Below are positions 26,828 to 38,410 of a stretch of 64,000 nucleotides of DNA, piece by piece. Below the pieces are notes generated by a model that worked only from the letters and a program-made list of their open reading frames with translations, had not been told where the DNA came from and made no database searches. Every line of letters starts with the position of its first letter. The stretch's first letter is position 1. Position numbers and translations under genes: made by a program. The DNA comes from Panacibacter ginsenosidivorans (GTDB lineage: Bacteria; Bacteroidota; Bacteroidia; Chitinophagales; Chitinophagaceae), in NCBI RefSeq assembly GCF_007971225.1, contig NZ_CP042435.1, positions 4,281,501 to 4,345,500 on the forward strand, written 5' to 3'.

Positions 26828-28735
26828 ATGTTTAGTAAGATGAAAACAATACAACATGCGGGTAAAATTCTTTATGCAATAGTATTTCTTTTGATTGTTC
26901 CATTAGTGCAATGGTGGTGGGCTTTATCGCTTGAGAATACAGTACGGTTTCCACCTGTTGCATCCCGCAATATTGGTGCTGTTGCCGGAGTTGCCGGCAT
27001 ATTGGTAATGGCGTGGGGGATGTTTTCACTTAAGAAATTTGGTAAGGGTTTGCCGATGAATGCTTATCCTCCTCATTTTTATGTAAAGCAAGGGCCGTAC
27101 CGTTTTTTGCGACATCCTATTTACTGGGGTTATGGTTTTTTGATGGTGGGTGTATTTATTTTTACCGGTTCTGCCAGCGGGCTCTGGATAGTAACACCAA
27201 TAAGCATACTGGCAATGATAGCTTTGGTGATGGGCTACGAAGCAATTGATCTGAAAAAAAGATTTAAAGACACTGATCAATCAGTTTTGCTTGACATTCC
27301 TTCCGCAACAGAGGGAGTACCTGTTTTAGCGCAGAGACTTGCTACACTTTTTTGGATCATCATGTTATTGTTATGTGCTAATTATATTGTTTGGTTCTTG
27401 ACGCATAATACAACGCCCTTTTGGAATGATTCATTGACCCTTCCTTTTTTTAATGAACTAAATAGTGTTCAGTTCTTTACCATTGCCTATATACTGGTTG
27501 TTCCATTGATCATAAAAAGCAACAGCATTCTGCATTGGTGGACGATCTCTGTTATAGCAGGCATTATATTATCAACTTATATAGCTTTGTTATGGCCTGA
27601 AGTTGGCGCGCAATATTTTTATATAAGCACTGATATAATAAAAAACAAAGAACTCACTGCTATATTAGGCGCACCTGTTTTTCTTTGCGGACTTTCAGCA
27701 ATTGCATACGTAAAGCAATTTAAAAAAGGAGTGTTGTTCATTTTGCCATTAGCAATCATTATTAGTTTAGCTCAACTAGCCAATACAAGATCAATTCTGC
27801 TTAACTTAACCGTATCTGTTTTTATTTTATTTGTTACAGCTAATTATAAAACAATATGGATGCTGATACGTAACACAGCAGAGAAGATTGCCAACTCATG
27901 GAAAGAATGGGAGTGGGGGCCTGTAAGAATTATCAATCATGGTATTTATGTTGGTGTAGGAAGTTTTGGAGGTATTCTTTTTTGCGGATTATTAGTAGGC
28001 AAAGCTTATGCATGGGCCATTTTATTATTTGCTTTTGTAGTGATCGTGTTTGCTGCATTGTGGGCCCAGATAATTGAAGGATCAGAAAAATTAAAAAGAC
28101 CTTTTGGCTATTATGGTGCATTGGTGGGCATTTTATTTGCCGGTACTCTTCTTTGGATAATGGGTTATAATGAATGGGTGCTTATCGGGATCATTTCTGT
28201 GGTGATGCCATGGGTGCAGGCAGCAGGTCGGTTGCGTTGTTTGGTTAATGGCTGCTGTCATGGCAAACCTACTGATAACAGCATTCTTGGTATCCGTTTT
28301 TATCATTACCGTTCCCGTGTTTGTAATATATCAGGATTGAAAGGAAAGTACCTGCATCCGACACAGGTTTATTCTATTTTGTGGTTGTTCTTTACGGGTT
28401 TTTTATTGCTGGCATTGTGGCTGCATAGTTTTTCTTACTCTTTTATTTTTGGGATGTATCTTATTCTTACCAGCACAGGGCGTTTTGTGGAAGAGGCCTA
28501 CCGTGGCGAAGTGCAAACACCTGTTTGGAGTGGTTTGCGTTTATATCAATGGGCGGCCATAGCGTCTGTACTTGCAGGCATCATTTTTACTACTATCGAT
28601 ATTCCTGTAGTAACACTTCAGCCTGCATACGGCTGGGAAATATGGCTGGTTGCACTTGTGGGAGGATTCTTTACTTTCTTTGCAATGGGTGTTGATTTCC
28701 CCCGCTCCAATGCAAGATTTTCAAGATTGGTTTAA
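26828..28735 (+). CDS. ICMT-like plus Lgt-like membrane fusion protein
   Basis: A 635-residue polytopic membrane protein with two recognisable parts. Residues ~20-150 resemble isoprenylcysteine/phospholipid methyltransferases: GPYRFLRHPIYWGY (89-102) is the SAM-binding motif of the ICMT/PEMT family. Residues ~460-600 resemble prolipoprotein diacylglyceryl transferase: GRLRCLVNGCCHGKP (467-481), YLHPTQVY (508-515) and GRFVEEAYRGE (551-561). About twelve hydrophobic segments lie between and around. The genuine Lgt motif with GCC occurs in other phyla, but the fusion with an ICMT domain is unusual. It may modify lipids or prenyl-linked products; it follows two terpenoid-type genes by 162 bp with a repeat between. 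Confidence 0.75.
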   Translation: MFSKMKTIQHAGKILYAIVFLLIVPLVQWWWALSLENTVRFPPVASRNIGAVAGVAGILVMAWGMFSLKKFGKGLPMNAYPPHFYVKQGPYRFLRHPIYWGYGFLMVGVFIFTGSASGLWIVTPISILAMIALVMGYEAIDLKKRFKDTDQSVLLDIPSATEGVPVLAQRLATLFWIIMLLLCANYIVWFLTHNTTPFWNDSLTLPFFNELNSVQFFTIAYILVVPLIIKSNSILHWWTISVIAGIILSTYIALLWPEVGAQYFYISTDIIKNKELTAILGAPVFLCGLSAIAYVKQFKKGVLFILPLAIIISLAQLANTRSILLNLTVSVFILFVTANYKTIWMLIRNTAEKIANSWKEWEWGPVRIINHGIYVGVGSFGGILFCGLLVGKAYAWAILLFAFVVIVFAALWAQIIEGSEKLKRPFGYYGALVGILFAGTLLWIMGYNEWVLIGIISVVMPWVQAAGRLRCLVNGCCHGKPTDNSILGIRFYHYRSRVCNISGLKGKYLHPTQVYSILWLFFTGFLLLALWLHSFSYSFIFGMYLILTSTGRFVEEAYRGEVQTPVWSGLRLYQWAAIASVLAGIIFTTIDIPVVTLQPAYGWEIWLVALVGGFFTFFAMGVDFPRSNARFSRLV

Positions 28736-28859
28736 TTAATCATGCTGCAGAAATTGCTAAGCTTAATACTTTTCATTTTTTCTATCCGTGTATATTGGTT
28801 TAATTGCATTTTGCTTTATACTAAATATTTATTTTATAGCTGCTGAATAAAACTTTTAC

Positions 28860-29468
28860 ATGCAGGAAACTGGTCACCGGTATTTTATAATTAACAAGCC
28901 TGCCAACATGGTCTCGCAGTTTATCAGTTCGCACAATGTTGGTTTATTAGGCGATCTTGATTTTGATTTCCCTGAAGGCATACATGCAATCGGCAGGCTG
29001 GATGGTAACTCTGAAGGGTTACTGATACTAACCACCAATAAAAAAGTTACTAAATTATTATTCCAGGGTGCAGTGCCACATAAAAGAGTTTACCTGGTAC
29101 AGGTGGTAAATAAAGTAAGTGAGGAAAGTTTGAACAAACTAAGAACAGGTGTTACCATACGCATAAAAGGTGGGGAAGATTATATAACACCTGTCTGCGA
29201 AGTGAGCATTGTTGAAAGCCCTGAATTATTAGCAAAGCAGGCGCATGCATTACCTGAATACATTCCTGTTACCTGGCTACTCATTATATTAACGGAAGGC
29301 AAATTCAGGCAGGTAAGGAAAATGGTAAAAGCGATACATCATAAATGCAAAAGACTGATCCGTGTTTCTATTGAAGATCTTGTATTGGGTGATCTTGAAC
29401 CGGGTTGCGTAAAAGAAATTGAAGAGAAAGATTTTTTTGAATTGCTGAAGATTGATAACTGGCAGTGA
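28860..29468 (+). CDS. RsuA/RluE-family rRNA pseudouridine synthase
   Basis: A 202-residue pseudouridine synthase. FIINKPANMVSQF opens the catalytic domain. HAIGRLDGNSEGLLILT holds the catalytic Asp in GRLD. KRVYLVQV and the late EGKFRQVRKMVKAIHHKCKRLIRVSI match the RsuA/RluB/E/F family. The N-terminal S4 domain is absent, as in RluE, which modifies 23S rRNA. The ATG at 28860 starts directly before the catalytic domain. Confidence 0.9.
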   Translation: MQETGHRYFIINKPANMVSQFISSHNVGLLGDLDFDFPEGIHAIGRLDGNSEGLLILTTNKKVTKLLFQGAVPHKRVYLVQVVNKVSEESLNKLRTGVTIRIKGGEDYITPVCEVSIVESPELLAKQAHALPEYIPVTWLLIILTEGKFRQVRKMVKAIHHKCKRLIRVSIEDLVLGDLEPGCVKEIEEKDFFELLKIDNWQ

Positions 29469-29482
29469 GGATATATTTTTTG

Positions 29483-29620
29483 CGCTCAAGCCGCTGGGCT
29501 TCGCTCATGCAACGGCGCTGCCTGCGCTTCTTTGCTGCAATAAGGCTGCGCCATTGCAGCAATCACACCTGCGGTGTGACCGAACCGCAGAAGGCGCCTA
29601 ACGCATGAGCTGGTGTAACA
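29483..29620. repeat. GC-rich palindromic intergenic element
   Basis: The 362-bp gap between two genes holds a compact GC-rich block unlike its AT-rich flanks. It contains two perfect stems: TGCTGCAAT/ATTGCAGCA (29533-29541 with 29553-29561) and TCACACC/GGTGTGA (29563-29579). An outer CTCATGC/GCATGAG pair (about 29504-29510 with 29603-29609) frames them. It could be a structured RNA, a REP-like element or a decayed mobile end. No ORF is credible. Confidence 0.55.
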
Positions 29621-29766
29621 CCGTAGAAGATCGATCTATTGCTTTAAATAGTTTTCGCTTTTAGTATTTCTTGCTTCGCTGGAAATTCTTCGTTAATTTC
29701 TTAACGTCTTTTTTCTGATGCCACATGCGTTTTCAACCTTCTGTCATTGCTGACTTTTATTTAACA

Positions 29767-29786
29767 GTACAAGTGTGCGACGCAAC
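29767..29786 (+). repeat. Dispersed 20-bp intergenic repeat, copy 15
   Basis: Exact core, followed by GAAGATGATAGCAGCAC and the second block ACTACATAAAAATT at about 29812. Confidence 0.95.
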
Positions 29787-29830
29787 GAAGATGATAGCAG
29801 CACAACTGATGACTACATAAAAATTCTTTG

Positions 29831-31378
29831 TTATAATCTTCCTTTCAATGTTGTTTTCTTGCTGCCATAATCAAAACTGTTTTCCATATCAACCGTAACA
29901 GTTTCGCCATCGAAATGACAGGTTATTTTTTCTGTATGCGGACTTTCAATATAACGTAGTGTAAGCTCTAATGTATGTTCATCTTTCCAGGTGCAGGCGC
30001 CATCAGTTTTTAAAGCGGGCAGGCCTGCAAAACTTGCTTTGGCACCTGCCACCAGTGATGGCCCGTGCATGAGAGTTTCGTCTTCCTCCCATTTTCCTGC
30101 AGCAAAGTGTATGCGGTAAACGGCAGTATCAGTGGCTACCTGCAGTATGCAACTGTTGTCGCGGAAAAAACTGAAAGACATACTTTGTATGTTGGCTGCA
30201 TTCGGCTCCATTTGAAAACTGTTGCCCGAAATAGTTCTTGCCATGTCAGCATTATTTGCAGCAGGCACAGGCAATGCCAGCGACGCTAATTTTTTGGTGA
30301 GCTTTGCCTGGTTGTCTTTATCATCGGGTAATTTATTATCCTGCATGGCAGGTAAAAGATATTGCCATACAAGATTTATTTCTTCCTGCATGTTGGGTGT
30401 TTCAGCAGTAATGGCTATCACTGCATCCTGGTCCGGCATTACAATAATGTACTGTCCAAATGCCCCATCGCCCCTGTATGCATTATGCCTGCAGCGCCAC
30501 ATCTGGTAACAATATCCCTGTTCCCATTCACTGGAATCTCTTTTGCTTTGTGGCATATCCGGATGCTGTATGATCTTTACGGTGGATGCTTCTTCCACCC
30601 ATGCAGCAGGTAAGATATGTTTGCCGTTCCACATGCCTTTTTGCAGGAACAACTGACCAAATTTTGCCATGTCTTCAGTTTTTATTCTTAGTCCCCAGCC
30701 CCCGGTATTGATGCCTTTGGGGTCCACTTCCCAATCCATGCCGGTTATACCCAGCGGATCAAATAATCTTGGTTTTAAATAATCAATTACTCTTTGTCCC
30801 GTTACCTTTTGCACAATGGCTGAGAGCATATAAGTGCCCAGTGAATTGTATAAAAACGTAGTGCCGGGTTTATGTAAAATAGGTGTTGCTAAAAATCCTT
30901 TTACCCAATTACTGTCCCTGCTGGCAACAGTAAAGGTGGGGTCAGGTTCCATACCATCACTCATGCTTAATACATCTTTTACTGTAAGCTCAGACAAGTA
31001 TGTGCTTACCGTATCAGGCAGATCATTTGGAAAAAAAGAAATGACTTTATCATTAACGGTGAGCAACTTCTCATTCACTGCAAAACCAATAGCTGTTGCT
31101 GTAAAACTTTTACTGCAGGAATACATGGTGTGCTTCAGGTCTGCACGGTAAGGGTTCCACCAGCCTTCTGCAATTATCTTTCCATGCCTAAGCATCATGA
31201 AACTGTGAAACTCTGTTTTGCTTTTTGCAGTAGCATCTAAAAAGTTAATGATGCCTGCAGAAGACACGCCTTCTTTCTCCGGAACACTTACAGGCAGTTC
31301 ACTGCTTTTTTGTGCAGTAACCTGTACCATGCATAACAGTAAGAACAATGATGTGGCATAAAATTTTAGTTTGTGCAT
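29831..31378 (-). CDS. Secreted beta-lactamase-family serine hydrolase
   Basis: A ~515-residue secreted serine hydrolase of the class C beta-lactamase/DD-peptidase-like fold. The signal MHKLKFYATSLFLLLCMVQVTAQ supports a start at 31378 (an alternative in-frame ATG lies at 31390). The active-site SxxK is YSCSKSF (Ser91-Lys94, counted from 31390), and YNS (181-183) occupies the Y-x-N position. The C-terminal ~130 residues form an added beta domain. Relatives include esterases, D-aminopeptidases and 6-aminohexanoate hydrolases, so antibiotic hydrolysis should not be assumed. Confidence 0.85.
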   Translation of the reverse strand: MHKLKFYATSLFLLLCMVQVTAQKSSELPVSVPEKEGVSSAGIINFLDATAKSKTEFHSFMMLRHGKIIAEGWWNPYRADLKHTMYSCSKSFTATAIGFAVNEKLLTVNDKVISFFPNDLPDTVSTYLSELTVKDVLSMSDGMEPDPTFTVASRDSNWVKGFLATPILHKPGTTFLYNSLGTYMLSAIVQKVTGQRVIDYLKPRLFDPLGITGMDWEVDPKGINTGGWGLRIKTEDMAKFGQLFLQKGMWNGKHILPAAWVEEASTVKIIQHPDMPQSKRDSSEWEQGYCYQMWRCRHNAYRGDGAFGQYIIVMPDQDAVIAITAETPNMQEEINLVWQYLLPAMQDNKLPDDKDNQAKLTKKLASLALPVPAANNADMARTISGNSFQMEPNAANIQSMSFSFFRDNSCILQVATDTAVYRIHFAAGKWEEDETLMHGPSLVAGAKASFAGLPALKTDGACTWKDEHTLELTLRYIESPHTEKITCHFDGETVTVDMENSFDYGSKKTTLKGRL

Positions 31379-31515
31379 CATGCTAAGCAAATTATAAGTT
31401 TAATGAATGTGCAGTGATAAGTATGTATAAATATAGTATTTCTATACATCGTTTTTCAGCTACCTGCAAAGTAATTGTGCAGTATGCATGTGTTACAGCA
31501 GGCAGCAGTATGGTA

Positions 31516-31803
31516 TCACATCCGCGACAGGATCATCTCTTTCATTTCTGTTACTTCCGCTTTCGTAAAACCATGCGCCGTAATCTTTCCATCACCGGTT
31601 GTTTCAATATAAATAGTGGAGTAGCCGATCATCGGGCTTTCTATATCTACCGCAGATATATGATTATACAGTACGGTTGATTCTTTGCCGCTCAGGAAGC
31701 CCGGCACTTTCAATGTCACACCTTTATCGTCTATGGTAATTTTGCAGGCAAAGAGTTTGTTTCCTTCCGATAAATGTGAGGCCGTATATGTTTTCATATG
31801 CAT
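31516..31803 (-). CDS. Small PH-like domain protein
   Basis: A 95-residue protein. FACKITIDDKGVTLKVPGFLSGKESTVLYNHISAVDIESPMIGYSTIYIETTG follows the strand order of a bacterial PH domain (bPH_2/YdbS type), ending in one helix (KAEVTEMKEMILSR). No signal or membrane helix is seen. The start could also be the next ATG (31797). The function is unknown; such domains usually bind membranes or proteins. Confidence 0.65.
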   Translation of the reverse strand: MHMKTYTASHLSEGNKLFACKITIDDKGVTLKVPGFLSGKESTVLYNHISAVDIESPMIGYSTIYIETTGDGKITAHGFTKAEVTEMKEMILSRM

Positions 31804-31825
31804 GGTTTAACAGCAATATCATATT

Positions 31826-31883
31826 TTTTATGAGCCCGGCAAAAGAATTATTATGAGGCTTCCGTTGCGTCGCACACTTGTAC
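31826..31883 (-). repeat. Dispersed repeat, copy 16, extended two-block unit
   Basis: Exact core at 31864-31883 in reverse orientation, preceded by the second block. The whole ~58-bp unit is nearly identical to 34946-35003. Confidence 0.95.
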
Positions 31884-31904
31884 AGTTGAATCAGCAGCAA
31901 TCGG

Positions 31905-32051
31905 GTGACGAAAAATATATGGAGTGCAGGTAGCCAAAAACAAATAACCCCTGGTAATTCGGCTTTTTACTTCCTGAAAAATTTGAAAGTAGTTGATGAA
32001 GATACCAACGTGCAAATCTTTATTGAAAGCATTAAAGAGTTGCATGAATAA
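31905..32051 (+). pseudogene. Short ORF, possible C-terminal gene remnant
   Basis: A frame of 48 codons from GTG 31905 to TAA 32049. It contains the protein-like segment FYFLKNLKVVDEDTNVQIF and ends IESIKELHE. I cannot assign it to a family. It lies between a repeat and the Rph-like gene in a 360-bp gap that otherwise shows nothing. It may be the tail of a gene whose front was lost at the repeat. Confidence 0.3.
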
Positions 32052-32124
32052 CGAGCCCTCTTATGGTAATTATTGCCTAAAAAAAATATAGTTATAAAAA
32101 TGATATTGAGCAGCCGCAAGTTGA

Positions 32125-34770
<2,646 letters not shown>

Positions 34771-34945
34771 ACAGCAGAAGCAATATAAACCGGTAAATAC
34801 AACCCTGCTATTTTCCAAAAACTATGCAGTAATCATAATCATGTTCCGCATCACATTGTCTCCACTGTTATTCCCGGAGAGCTGTGAAAAGTTAATGCAT
34901 CACAGAGTTGCTTACAGGTAATGCCGGGAAGACAGCCCATATATT

Positions 34946-35003
34946 TTTTATGGGCCCGGCAAAAGAATTATTATAAGGCTTTTGTTGCGTCGCACTCTTG
35001 TAC
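34946..35003 (-). repeat. Dispersed repeat, copy 17, extended two-block unit
   Basis: Core at 34984-35003 (GTTGCGTCGCACTCTTGTAC). This is the last copy before an 11.4-kb stretch with none. Confidence 0.95.
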
Positions 35004-35483
35004 GTTCTGTTTGTAAAGCAGCTTTATAATACAGCGCTTATTGGTCTGTACCTGCTTCGTATTTGTTTTGTACCATCTTCGGGTGCCGCCGCGGATGGGT
35101 AAAAGACTGCTAAAACAGGTCTTAAAACGTTGCAGTGTTCGTAGCGAAGCTGAAACGAACATGATACGAAGAAGAGACGAATGAAAGACGAAGGAGAGGA
35201 TATGGAGTTACATGTGTCTTATCCGGTAAAAACTTTACAAAAACCACATTGGCTGGTACGGAATAAAGTGTTTGATTTGTGTACCTGATGAGATGTGCTG
35301 ATTGCTTATAATCTTAAATCCAATTACTGCTGATTTTTTTTTCTTATCAAAAAACGCGAAAATATATTTAAACGTTTTTAAGCGTTTATAAACGTTTAAA
35401 AATGAAAGTAACAGTTGTATTTGCGCAATAAGTTTGTATTGATAATCAACAATTTTTTATAGATTTATAGCGTCAATACAAAC
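35004..35483. other. Intergenic region left of the cassette array
   Basis: No credible gene. CTTCGTAT (35055) and ATACGAAG (35164) form a loose inverted repeat. At 35367-35401 three AACGTTT-like units (ACGTTT, GCGTTT, ACGTTT) are spaced 11 bp apart, with TTTAAACGTTT at one end and AAACGTTTAAA at the other. This is a partial palindrome with helical spacing, as expected for an operator or recombination-protein site. It lies about 80 bp before the first cassette. Confidence 0.5.
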
Positions 35484-35508
35484 GTAAGGTGCAATAAATT
35501 GACAACCC

Positions 35509-36288
35509 ATGAACTCGAAACTCTTTTTGCTTCTGCTTTCCTTCATTCTTGTTAAGGCTACTATTGGACAGGAAATTAGCAAGAGCGACATTGTAAGATT
35601 TAAAGTCAAATCAATTACAACAATTGACGGTGACGGAAAAACTAAGTACACCGAGTTCTATAACGGCAAGGGAGACTTCATTAAACAAACCTCACTAAAT
35701 GACAGTAAGCAACTTCAGACTGACAGAGAGCTTTTTTATAACGACTCTTCGCAGCTTATTGAAGAACGGACATACACAAGCAACGGCGACGTTAACGCAA
35801 CTTCAAAGTATTACTACAACGCCAAAAATCAACTTTCTAAACGGGAATACATCCAGTTTGGTGAGGTCTCTGCCACATGGACATTTGAGTATGACGATAA
35901 GGGCAATAAAATTTCAGAGATACAGACATCAGGAACAATGGGCAATACATTGACAAAGTACAAGTATGACGACAAAGGTTTTCTAGTTCAAGAAGACAAA
36001 TCAAATAATACGATTGGCAAAGAGGAACGAGTTAATTATAAATACAACGTCAACCGACAAATAATAGAAAAAAAGACAAAGGCCTATTATTTCAACACGA
36101 CTATTACTTTGACATATTCCTATAATGAAACAGGCAAGCTTACCAAACTATTTGAGAAATCCTCAAATGGTGTGTCATCCACAACATTATACGAGTACAA
36201 TGACAAGGGTCTGTTGATAAGCGACACATGGGAGAGTTCAATAAGTAAAACGCCACATACGACAACATACCAAATAGCATACGAATGA
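35509..36288 (+). CDS. Secreted YD/RHS-like repeat protein (cassette 1)
   Basis: A 259-residue protein with a Sec signal (MNSKLFLLLLSFILVKATIGQ). The mature part is a run of short Tyr-rich repeats of the form YxYDxKGxLxxE: ELFYNDSSQLIEERTYTSNG, KYYYNAKNQLSKREYIQFG, WTFEYDDKGNKISEIQTSG and YKYDDKGFLVQEDK. These are YD/RHS-like units that form a beta-solenoid. It is far smaller than full RHS toxins and has no toxin tip. It is the sole gene of cassette 1 and starts 25 bp after the left end repeat. The function is unknown. Confidence 0.8.
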   Translation: MNSKLFLLLLSFILVKATIGQEISKSDIVRFKVKSITTIDGDGKTKYTEFYNGKGDFIKQTSLNDSKQLQTDRELFYNDSSQLIEERTYTSNGDVNATSKYYYNAKNQLSKREYIQFGEVSATWTFEYDDKGNKISEIQTSGTMGNTLTKYKYDDKGFLVQEDKSNNTIGKEERVNYKYNVNRQIIEKKTKAYYFNTTITLTYSYNETGKLTKLFEKSSNGVSSTTLYEYNDKGLLISDTWESSISKTPHTTTYQIAYE

Positions 36289-36292
36289 CTGC

Positions 36293-36496
36293 TGCACCTT
36301 ACATGGGGTTTGCTGCTATGGCGGAGCGACAGTTGGGACTTTCAGCTATTTGCAAGTATCAGCAACAGTTCAAACGCGACGAATAAAGCCAGGCTTTTAG
36401 TTCTTACATTCGACAATAAAATAAAACCGGGCAGCGGTTCCAGGCTGGACGAGCAATGAATGCCGCCACAGCAGCAAGCCCTGACCGTTGTAGGCA
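36293..36496 (+). repeat. attC-like palindrome between cassettes 1 and 2
   Basis: Runs from the end repeat of cassette 1 to the start repeat of cassette 2. The inner arms GGGGTTTGCTGCTATGGCGG (36305-36324) and CCGCCACAGCAGCAAGCCCT (36463-36482) pair at 17 of 20 positions around a ~138-nt spacer. It corresponds in position and shape to an attC recombination site. Confidence 0.7.
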
Positions 36497-36517
36497 ATTC
36501 TTTTAGACCCTCACATA

Positions 36518-37183
36518 ATGAAACTTAAATTCAATTCATACGTTAAAACATTGCTGACTCTGACCATTTGGCTAATCTGTATTTACAAGATTTATATTGA
36601 CTTCGACCGAGAATATCTGTTTGACAGCATTATTCATACTTCCCTTATAGTTGTTGCAAGTATAATTTCGACAATTGTCTTTTATTCGGACTTGAATAAT
36701 TACAAAACTGGAAAGCGGATAACATCGTTTGCAGCATCTACCGTAACTTTTATCTGCCTATCTAGACTTTTATTAATGACATATCTTTTAAAAAAGCAAG
36801 ACCATACAAACACAATTTTATATGGAGTAAGGAACACTTCTGGATTAGGTCAAATAACAATTGACTTTAGAGAAAACAATACTTATAAATTAGGCAGACA
36901 TCATTTTATGTCGGCGGAATATTATCGTGGTCGGTTTACAATCAGGGACAGTATTATTTATTTAGACAATCCTCGATATTCTGAACTCATAACAAGTGAC
37001 AAACTATTGATTACAAAAAACCCAAGTTTTGACTCAACAAAAAAGCAGAATATTTTAAAAGCTCTTTTCGGAACACCAGAAGATGATGCAACTGCAACAA
37101 CATTACTATATCAAATAGATAATAGCGGGCAAAAACTTGAATCTGCAATTTCATTTAAGGTTGTAGACAAAACCTTTAACTAA
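36518..37183 (+). CDS. Membrane protein of unknown function (cassette 2)
   Basis: A 221-residue protein with three hydrophobic segments near residues 10-28, 38-57 and 66-88, then a soluble C-terminal half (~95-221) beginning ILYGVRNTSGLGQITIDFRENNTYKLG. This half looks like a small beta-rich domain. I recognise no family. It is the only gene of cassette 2, starts 22 bp after the start repeat and ends 3 bp before the end repeat. Confidence 0.75.
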   Translation: MKLKFNSYVKTLLTLTIWLICIYKIYIDFDREYLFDSIIHTSLIVVASIISTIVFYSDLNNYKTGKRITSFAASTVTFICLSRLLLMTYLLKKQDHTNTILYGVRNTSGLGQITIDFRENNTYKLGRHHFMSAEYYRGRFTIRDSIIYLDNPRYSELITSDKLLITKNPSFDSTKKQNILKALFGTPEDDATATTLLYQIDNSGQKLESAISFKVVDKTFN

Positions 37184-37186
37184 AAC

Positions 37187-37399
37187 TGCCTACAACAGGC
37201 GCATTTGTGCTATTGGGGCTAACGAATAGCGTCTTTCATCGTCCCGTTCGCTGCTCAGCTTTTTATCCCAGCTTGACTTTTACTATTAAGCAACAGAATA
37301 TGTTTTGTACTTTAGTACTTCATTCGGCAGCCGTCGCTGGGGGCGACGAATAAATGAAGTCCCCAACAGCACAAATGCTTGAACGTTGGCTGTAACCGT
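37187..37399 (+). repeat. attC-like palindrome between cassettes 2 and 3
   Basis: GCATTTGTGCTATTGGGGCT (37201-37220) pairs with CCCCAACAGCACAAATGC (37361-37378) with one mismatch and a bulge. Inside it ACTTCATT/AATGAAGT (37317-37324 with 37353-37360) encloses CGTCGC/GCGACG (37332-37337 with 37343-37348), a nested hairpin. The architecture matches the site at 36293-36496. Confidence 0.72.
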
Positions 37400-37440
37400 A
37401 TTGAAGCACCCTTAACATCAAAGTCTATTGACAAAATAAA

Positions 37441-37989
37441 ATGGCAACGCAAGAGATTTTAAACAGTTTAGGACAATTCTCAAAATTTGACGCAGAACTT
37501 TTTGAAAAACATTCTGCAAGGAGAAAACTTAACAAGAACGAAGTGCTATTAAACGAAGGAGAAGTTTGCAAATCATTTTACTTTATTCTATCAGGTTCAT
37601 TTTCACAATTTCAAACTCACGACATAGACGAAGTAATCATTGATTTGCATTTACAAAACGAATGGATGTTTAACCAACAAAGCCTAACAGAACAAACACC
37701 TTCAAGTACGACAATCAAAGCATTTTCAAAATCAGAAATCATTGAGTTGAGTTTAAATAGCTTTCATTGCCTTTGTTCAAAATCACAATCCTTTCTGCAA
37801 TTTGGAAAAATTCTTAATCAATCACTAAAAAGAGTTTTCCTATTTGACAATTCACTTAAACCAAACGAAAAATATAGCTACATCAACAAAGCTAAACCTG
37901 AATTAACAAAAGTGTTCCCAATTAAAATGATTGCATCTTATTTAAAAATTGCACCTGAAACTTTAAGCAGAGTAAGAGCTTCTTATTGA
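37441..37989 (+). CDS. Crp/Fnr-like regulator (cassette 3)
   Basis: A 182-residue protein with an N-terminal cyclic-nucleotide-binding beta barrel: LLNEGEVCKSFYFILSGSFSQ, then the C-helix. The C-terminus FPIKMIASYLKIAPETLSRVRAS is the helix-turn-helix recognition segment of the Crp/Fnr family. The protein ends directly after it, without a wing. Such short Crp-like regulators are common in Bacteroidota; the ligand is unknown. It shares cassette 3 with the VOC gene 64 bp downstream and may regulate it. Its composition is strongly AT-rich. Confidence 0.85.
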   Translation: MATQEILNSLGQFSKFDAELFEKHSARRKLNKNEVLLNEGEVCKSFYFILSGSFSQFQTHDIDEVIIDLHLQNEWMFNQQSLTEQTPSSTTIKAFSKSEIIELSLNSFHCLCSKSQSFLQFGKILNQSLKRVFLFDNSLKPNEKYSYINKAKPELTKVFPIKMIASYLKIAPETLSRVRASY

Positions 37990-38053
37990 ATTTACTGATT
38001 ACAATCAAGTGGACTTTTGGAGACTAACAGTAATCTTTGCCAAAAATATTATT

Positions 38054-38410
38054 ATGCTGACAACGATTATTCCAAAACTACCTATGCGTAACAAAGTTGC
38101 GACAAGAGATTTTTACTTATCACAACTAGGCTTTACTGACATTGGAAGTGCAGACTTTGATGGCTATTTGTTAGCTAAAAAAGACAATGTGGAAATACAT
38201 TTTTTTGAGTTCAAAGGACTTGACCCAAAAGAAAACTATGGACAAGTTTATATTCGCTGTAATGACATTGAAACTCTTTATCAATCTATGCTAGACAACA
38301 ATAATAATATTCATCCAGCAGGACATTTAGAAGCAAAACCTTGGGGACAAAAAGAATTTGCAATGCTTGACCCAGACAATAACTTACTTACATTTGGGCA
38401 AAGTTTATAG
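38054..38410 (+). CDS. VOC/bleomycin-resistance-like protein (cassette 3)
   Basis: A 118-residue vicinal-oxygen-chelate protein. PKLPMRNKVATRDFYLSQLGFTDIG is the first beta-alpha-beta module, and WGQKEFAMLDPDNNLLTFGQSL is the closing module of bleomycin-binding and glyoxalase-like proteins. GYLLAKKDNVEIHFFEFKGLD resembles bleomycin resistance proteins more than metal-dependent glyoxalases. It may bind a glycopeptide drug or act as a small hydrolase. ATG 38054 is preferred; an upstream in-frame start at 38009 adds only unlike residues. It ends 11 bp before the cassette end repeat. Confidence 0.85.
   Translation: MLTTIIPKLPMRNKVATRDFYLSQLGFTDIGSADFDGYLLAKKDNVEIHFFEFKGLDPKENYGQVYIRCNDIETLYQSMLDNNNNIHPAGHLEAKPWGQKEFAMLDPDNNLLTFGQSL

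Noticed and set aside
35094-35184. Short plus-strand ORF starting MGKRLLKQ in the gap before the cassettes
   Set aside because: Only 29 codons, basic and lying in hairpin-rich sequence; likely chance.
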